Shown here piece by piece: positions 6,509-10,278 of a stretch of 10,278 nucleotides of DNA; position 1 is the stretch's first letter, and each line of letters opens with the position of its first letter. A program made the translations under genes and the position numbers. Under the pieces are notes generated by a model, which worked only from the letters and a program-made list of their open reading frames with translations, was not told the DNA's origin and did not search any database. The DNA is taken from contig JARFPV010000258.1 in NCBI GenBank assembly GCA_029288115.1, positions 1 to 10,278 on the forward strand. Reading direction: 5' to 3'. This stretch comes from Akkermansiaceae bacterium (GTDB lineage Bacteria; Verrucomicrobiota; Verrucomicrobiia; Verrucomicrobiales; Akkermansiaceae).

Positions 6509-7987
6509 TTACTTCTGCAGCTGGTTCAACGTGTAGTAAAAGACTGCATTTGCCAAAGGCGATCCGTCTTTGGCCTTGATGCCCTTGAATCTTATTTCAT
6601 ACACGCGCAGGGGTTCGAGTTTCTGCACATCAATCTTGAGTTTGTTGGCATTGGAACCGAAGAAGGTGACTTTCTCATCCCGTTGATCGAGCATCGGCCC
6701 TCCATAAATCCACTTGGATTCATACCGGAACGAGCGGACGCTGCATGCATCGGAAGCCAATTCGCCCAGCTCTTTGGTAAACTTGAGCGTAAAGCCACCT
6801 TTTTCCAGCGCGATGCCGTGCACGTCAAATGGTGTTGTGCCACTCCACGTAATCCTTTGCACACCCTCGGCGAGTTTACCCCAACCTCGGACCGTGTGAC
6901 CGGTGAAGAGCGTTTTTCCGTCGGCTGAAAACACAGCACGGTTTCCTCCGGAAAGTAATCCCTGTCCATTGATAAAATGGGTGCATGAACCCTGATACTC
7001 ACCATTGACTTTATCTAACATGATTCGGGTGATTCTACTGCTATTATTATCAAGCAGCAACATCTGCCCGGCAAACGGCCCAAAGCCTTCAGGAATTTCT
7101 ACCGGCTCACTTGCCGAGCGGTTCATTTCCTTGTGCGGAAGCAAAACTGCGGGACGGGTGCGCATGGCATCGATCTCTTTCAGCGGCATCTTAAGTGGAT
7201 CTTTCCCCTCTGGCCATTTTGGATCCCAGACGAGGCTCGACGGGTGCCCGTAAAAATTTCCTTTTCTCACATGGTATAGCGGTGTGGTTGCTCTCCAGTC
7301 GCCTTGGTTGTCACCGCACCAGATATTTCCTTTCGAATCGCGCATGATGCCATTGTGCATGCGGAAACCACTTGCGAATGGCGTGACCTTTCCGTCTTTG
7401 CTGTAATGCATCACCCAGCCTTTCCATTGCACGCCGGAGAAGTTTCTGCCACGACGACCTATTTTGGAATAATTGCCACGCACGTGGTGGAATGTAGGCC
7501 CGTTGTGTGACGCTGTACCAACTGCAATATAGTAGCCACCTTTTCCGTCGGGACAAATTTCATTGGTCTCGTGGTAGTTTCCACTCACACCCCAGGCATC
7601 GGTCATGGTGCGGTAACTATCGGCCGTGCCATCACCATCGGTATCCTTCACCTCGGTTAGCTCAGGCATCTGGCTAATGACAATATGGCCAGGCGCGACT
7701 ACCTCCATGCCGCAAGCGTTGTGAAAACCTGAAGCAAAATGTTTCCACTGGAATTTTTTGGCGTCAGCAACTGGCTTCGCCATCAGCACATCACCACGCC
7801 TTAGCGCAACGTAGAGCGTACCCTCGGAATCAAACTGCACCGCCCCTACTTCCGGCGGCAATTCTTTGGGAAGATCCACGGTTTCCACCTTCCAGTAGTC
7901 GGTTGAATACACCAGCGAGGAGCTGATTGTTAGAAAAACAATCGACAGCACCCGTGCGGCAAACGAAATGGATTTTAAATAATTCAT
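6509..7987 (-). CDS. Secreted beta-propeller, glucose/sorbosone dehydrogenase-like
   Basis: This is probably a periplasmic or extracellular oxidoreductase-like beta-propeller of the PVC 'membrane-bound dehydrogenase' type; the substrate is unknown. The start chosen is the ATG at 7985-7987 (492 residues), which gives a signal peptide (MNYLKS, hydrophobic core at about 8-22, cleavage near 28). The open frame runs on to 8182 but only through the upstream gene. Blade-like repeats are visible: GAVQFDSEGTLYVALRRGDV (48-67), HNACGMEVV with HIVISQMPELTEV (89-113), and ASGFRMHNGIMRD followed by GNIWCGDNQGDW (205-231). DTDGDGTAD (115-123) looks like a calcium-binding loop, and GNYHETN (136-142) is typical of the family. 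The C-terminal part (about 383-492) looks like a beta-sandwich and ends without any CxxCH haem site. It lies 7 bp after the cytochrome gene, which probably supplies the electron acceptor. Whether it binds PQQ cannot be judged by eye. Confidence 0.86.
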   Translation of the reverse strand: MNYLKSISFAARVLSIVFLTISSSLVYSTDYWKVETVDLPKELPPEVGAVQFDSEGTLYVALRRGDVLMAKPVADAKKFQWKHFASGFHNACGMEVVAPGHIVISQMPELTEVKDTDGDGTADSYRTMTDAWGVSGNYHETNEICPDGKGGYYIAVGTASHNGPTFHHVRGNYSKIGRRGRNFSGVQWKGWVMHYSKDGKVTPFASGFRMHNGIMRDSKGNIWCGDNQGDWRATTPLYHVRKGNFYGHPSSLVWDPKWPEGKDPLKMPLKEIDAMRTRPAVLLPHKEMNRSASEPVEIPEGFGPFAGQMLLLDNNSSRITRIMLDKVNGEYQGSCTHFINGQGLLSGGNRAVFSADGKTLFTGHTVRGWGKLAEGVQRITWSGTTPFDVHGIALEKGGFTLKFTKELGELASDACSVRSFRYESKWIYGGPMLDQRDEKVTFFGSNANKLKIDVQKLEPLRVYEIRFKGIKAKDGSPLANAVFYYTLNQLQK

Positions 7988-7994
7988 TGGGTTA

Positions 7995-9077
7995 TTATTT
8001 GAGTGTTTTGATGTAAAGCAACAGAGCCTGATACTCGTCCTTTTTGAGTTGATATGGAGGCATGTAGTTCTCTGGATATCCGTCAACGACCTTGGCATTC
8101 GGGTTGCGGATCGACTCCAGAATGTAGGCATCGTCAGCAAGCGCCGGCTTGTTGGCTCCTTTGATTTTGCGCTCCTTGCCATGTATACCTAACAGGCTTG
8201 GCCCATGGCTTTTAGATCCATCAAGTGAGTGACAGGTGACACAGGCCATGGCAGCAAACACACGCTTCCCGGATTCAGCATTCACTCCACCCTTGAGTAG
8301 GTTTTTATTAGGTGATCCTTCGTATTGTGCAATTTTTGAACCCTGTATGGTCACAATCAGCTCACTCGGGGAGACTTTTTTTACCGTATGACCGGGCAAG
8401 CTACTCTGGTAGCCAAGTTCACCACCGCCTTTGACTTTGTAACGAATGACCAAGTTGTGAGCAACATCCCCAGAGCTTACTTCACAAGCGATCTCAGCAC
8501 TCCCAGCCGAGTAGGAAAAAATGATCCGTTTCCCAGTTTTCGTATAGCCAAGAAACTTTGGCGGCTCAGGCAAATCAGACAGGCTTTTACCACCCATTTG
8601 AACCGGATGCTTGCCACCCGCCTTGTAGAACATCGTGCCTACAAGATTGGGCACGTATCCGAACGACTGACGATTACCACGACTTGGGTCGCCCCAATAG
8701 TTCTGCATATCAAGAAATCCATTGTTCCAGACGTAAAGCAAACGGCATTCGACCGTATCCCAGCAATACGATAGCGCACTACCGTAATTCACTCCGATAG
8801 CGGCAGGCAATCCGTCGATTGGCTTGTATTCGCCGGGAACATCACTTCCTTTTTTTGCGCTATATCTCGGTGACTTCGCGCCACGTTCGTGACGACCTAA
8901 CACCTCATCGCCTAAACTCGGATCCGGCATGAACGTGCGCAGAAGCAGAGGCTCTTCCGGAGAACCAAGTGGTCGGTTACCATAGGTGAGGGCTGTGCTG
9001 GGAAGACCTGAGGATTCTGCGATTACAGGCGCCACAGCAGCGGCCATCGTGAGAAGAAAAACGGATAGTCGTTTCAT
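7995..9077 (-). CDS. Secreted c-type cytochrome with N-terminal beta-rich module
   Basis: This is an exported mono-haem cytochrome c of 360 residues. The ATG at 9075-9077 gives a clean signal peptide (MKRLSVFLLTMAAAVAPVIA, cleavage near residue 20). A GTG or TTG further upstream would add 32 charged residues before it and is rejected. Residues about 30-240 form a module with YCWDTVECRLLYVWNNGFLDM-like text (about 106-125), seen N-terminal to cytochromes in many PVC and Bacteroidota oxidoreductase proteins. The C-terminal domain has the haem site CVTCH (279-283), preceded by AESGKRVFAAMA, and a probable axial methionine in NYMPPY (Met339). This is a normal class I cytochrome c arrangement. It is the first gene of a two-gene minus-strand unit with the propeller protein, so electron transfer between the two is the likely role. 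The physiological substrate is unknown. Confidence 0.88.
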   Translation of the reverse strand: MKRLSVFLLTMAAAVAPVIAESSGLPSTALTYGNRPLGSPEEPLLLRTFMPDPSLGDEVLGRHERGAKSPRYSAKKGSDVPGEYKPIDGLPAAIGVNYGSALSYCWDTVECRLLYVWNNGFLDMQNYWGDPSRGNRQSFGYVPNLVGTMFYKAGGKHPVQMGGKSLSDLPEPPKFLGYTKTGKRIIFSYSAGSAEIACEVSSGDVAHNLVIRYKVKGGGELGYQSSLPGHTVKKVSPSELIVTIQGSKIAQYEGSPNKNLLKGGVNAESGKRVFAAMACVTCHSLDGSKSHGPSLLGIHGKERKIKGANKPALADDAYILESIRNPNAKVVDGYPENYMPPYQLKKDEYQALLLYIKTLK

Positions 9078-9201
9078 AGGATGTTCTTTAGACCCAAGTC
9101 TATACGCGACCAACCCGACCTTTATACAGCCTTTTTCCTTTATTTCTTCGGTAGCTTTCCCTCTTGATTGCAACGCTCAATACGACATGCTGATGACCAC
9201 A
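9078..9201. promoter_or_regulatory. Divergent intergenic region, cytochrome gene / upp
   Basis: This 124-bp gap separates the divergent cytochrome and upp genes and should hold both promoters. A perfect short inverted repeat TAGAC-CCAA-GTCTA lies at 9089-9102, 11 bp upstream of the cytochrome start. On the minus strand the sequence is purine-rich with a TATAAA near 9121-9126, but no convincing -35 element accompanies it. No definite promoter can be called. Confidence 0.35.
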
Positions 9202-9828
9202 ATGAACCAGCATATCCAGCACCCAGTGATAGATGACCGCATGACGCGCCTCCGTCAACGTGACTGTCCAACATCCGAGTTCAGGACATACGTTCGCGAA
9301 ATCGCACAGCTCATGGTGCCTGCTGTCACTGAAAACATGTTTACCCTGCCCGTGGAGGTCGAGACCCCTTTGGAAATCACCACAGGCAGAAAACTGGAAC
9401 GTGAGATCGTGCTGGTGCCCATCCTCCGTGCCGGGCTGGGAATGCTTGAGGGCTTCCTCAATTTGCTACCTGACGCCTCCGTGGCACACATTGGCATGGA
9501 ACGGGACGAAGAAACACTGCAACCGAGAAGCTACTACTTCAAAGCACCCACCGTCATAGGCGATGCCGATGTGATTGTCCTCGATCCCATGCTCGCCACT
9601 GGCGGGTCTGCTAGTGCCGCCATTTCAGAACTGAAGAACAATGGCGCAAAGCATATTCGATTTGTCTGCCTCGTTGCGGCTCCCGAAGGTGTGCAAACGA
9701 TGAATAGCGCCCATCCCGATGTCCCCATTTACTACCCGGCACTGGATAGCCGCCTCAACGAACAAGGATACATCCTCCCCGGTCTCGGCGATGCTGGTGA
9801 CCGCATCTTTGGCACCGTTCACCCGTAA
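9202..9828 (+). CDS. upp: Uracil phosphoribosyltransferase
   Basis: This cytoplasmic pyrimidine-salvage enzyme converts uracil and PRPP to UMP and diphosphate. From the ATG at 9202 the protein has 208 residues, the same length as the Escherichia coli enzyme, with the family's early His-Pro at 7-8. Conserved segments are VPILRAGLGML (72-82), the PRPP loop DPMLATGGS (128-136), LVAAPEGV (157-164) and the C-terminal uracil-binding GYILPGLGDAGDRIFG (189-204). In-frame ATGs at 9187 and 9193 would add five or three residues and cannot be excluded, since none of the three has a Shine-Dalgarno sequence. The frame is open back to 8986 but only across the antisense cytochrome gene. The next gene starts 5 bp after the stop, so the two are probably cotranscribed. 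Confidence 0.95.
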   Translation: MNQHIQHPVIDDRMTRLRQRDCPTSEFRTYVREIAQLMVPAVTENMFTLPVEVETPLEITTGRKLEREIVLVPILRAGLGMLEGFLNLLPDASVAHIGMERDEETLQPRSYYFKAPTVIGDADVIVLDPMLATGGSASAAISELKNNGAKHIRFVCLVAAPEGVQTMNSAHPDVPIYYPALDSRLNEQGYILPGLGDAGDRIFGTVHP

Positions 9829-9833
9829 TTCAG

Positions 9834-10278
9834 ATGCAACGCTGGGCTCTTATTCTGTTTGGCGTATTGATGCTTGCGCAATGCGGCAAAGAGGAAACCC
9901 CGGAAGCAGGAGTCACGCTCGATAAACACACCTATCATCAACCGATGATGGGCACGCGCTTTTCCATCGTGCTGTTTGCAGATGATAAGGAGACCGCAGA
10001 TGCCACAGCCAAGAGGGCTTTCGAATATGCGGCAGAGGTTAACCGCGTGTGCTCAGACTACGATGCTACCAGCGAGCTGATGCAGCTCAACACTGCGCCA
10101 GCCAATGAGCCGTTCACGTGCAGCCCAATGCTTTTTGAGATCCTCCGCAAAGCACTCGACATTGCCGAACAAACCAAAGGCGCCTACGACCCGACACTCG
10201 GGTGGCATTCCTACAACTGGAGAATGGCACGGAAAAACAATACTCTTCCCACAGCTGTAGATATTGCCAAGGCGAAGG
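9834..10278 (+). CDS. apbE: ApbE-type FAD:protein FMN transferase lipoprotein, 3'-truncated
   Basis: ApbE enzymes act outside the cytoplasmic membrane, using FAD to attach FMN covalently to threonine in exported redox proteins such as Nqr/Rnf subunits. The visible 148 residues begin with a short hydrophobic segment ending LMLAQCGK. This is a lipobox-like site with Cys17, although Gln at the -1 position is not standard. Then come MMGTRFSIVLF (38-48, the family's MGT motif), the SDYDATSELMQLN segment (74-86), and LRKALDIAEQTKGAYDPTLG (104-123), the helix and the conserved Thr-Gly-x-[FY]-Asp-Pro-Thr stretch. The rest of the protein, including the metal-binding C-terminal half, lies beyond the window. 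The family's usual length is about 330 residues. The ATG is 5 bp after upp with no clear ribosome binding site, suggesting translational coupling. The flavinylation target is not in view. Confidence 0.9.
   Translation, partial: MQRWALILFGVLMLAQCGKEETPEAGVTLDKHTYHQPMMGTRFSIVLFADDKETADATAKRAFEYAAEVNRVCSDYDATSELMQLNTAPANEPFTCSPMLFEILRKALDIAEQTKGAYDPTLGWHSYNWRMARKNNTLPTAVDIAKAK

Noticed and set aside
7988..8182. N-terminal extension of the propeller frame.
   Set aside because: It lies inside the 3' end of the cytochrome gene and precedes a complete signal peptide, so it is a shadow frame.
9089..9102. TAGAC-CCAA-GTCTA inverted repeat upstream of the cytochrome gene.
   Set aside because: Arms of 5 bp are too short to separate from chance; it is mentioned only within the intergenic entry.

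Overview
The window looks like a chromosomal segment of a Verrucomicrobiota-type (PVC superphylum) bacterium. Three things suggest this: two PEP-CTERM exported proteins, a c-type cytochrome paired with a sugar-dehydrogenase-like beta-propeller of the kind common in Planctomycetes and Verrucomicrobia, and the general scarcity of Shine-Dalgarno sequences. The taxonomic call is inference from protein style, not from a marker gene. No rRNA, tRNA, CRISPR array, insertion sequence or phage gene was seen.

Layout. Bases 1-1237 (+) hold the 3' part of rseP, the site-2 intramembrane protease, which begins before the window. It converges on trmL (1290-1742, -), a tRNA wobble-ribose methyltransferase, across a short gap containing a strong imperfect hairpin. 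Then three + strand genes follow closely: a small membrane protein of unknown function (1858-2412), uppS (2497-3207, undecaprenyl diphosphate synthase) and a sigma-54-type response regulator (3228-4535). The regulator has intact receiver and AAA+ domains but apparently no DNA-binding helix-turn-helix. Next come two divergent PEP-CTERM genes (4564-5304, -; 5542-6504, +) around a 237-bp AT-rich intergenic region. A two-gene minus-strand unit follows: a secreted c-type cytochrome (7995-9077) and, 7 bp downstream, a secreted beta-propeller dehydrogenase-like protein (6509-7987). Divergent from it is upp (9202-9828, uracil phosphoribosyltransferase), followed after 5 bp by the 5' part of an ApbE-type FAD:protein FMN transferase lipoprotein that runs off the right edge.

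How the genes fit together. Several products act at or beyond the cytoplasmic membrane: RseP in envelope proteolysis, UppS in lipid-carrier synthesis, PEP-CTERM proteins exported and probably processed by an exosortase encoded elsewhere, the cytochrome and propeller in periplasmic oxidation, and ApbE in flavinylation of exported redox proteins. Housekeeping genes (trmL, uppS, upp) are interleaved. The most unusual item is the sigma-54 activator without an HTH, placed 20 bp behind uppS and next to PEP-CTERM genes. Sigma-54 activators (PrsR) are known partners of PEP-CTERM/exosortase systems, but any regulatory link here is inference. No clearly new multi-gene system was found.
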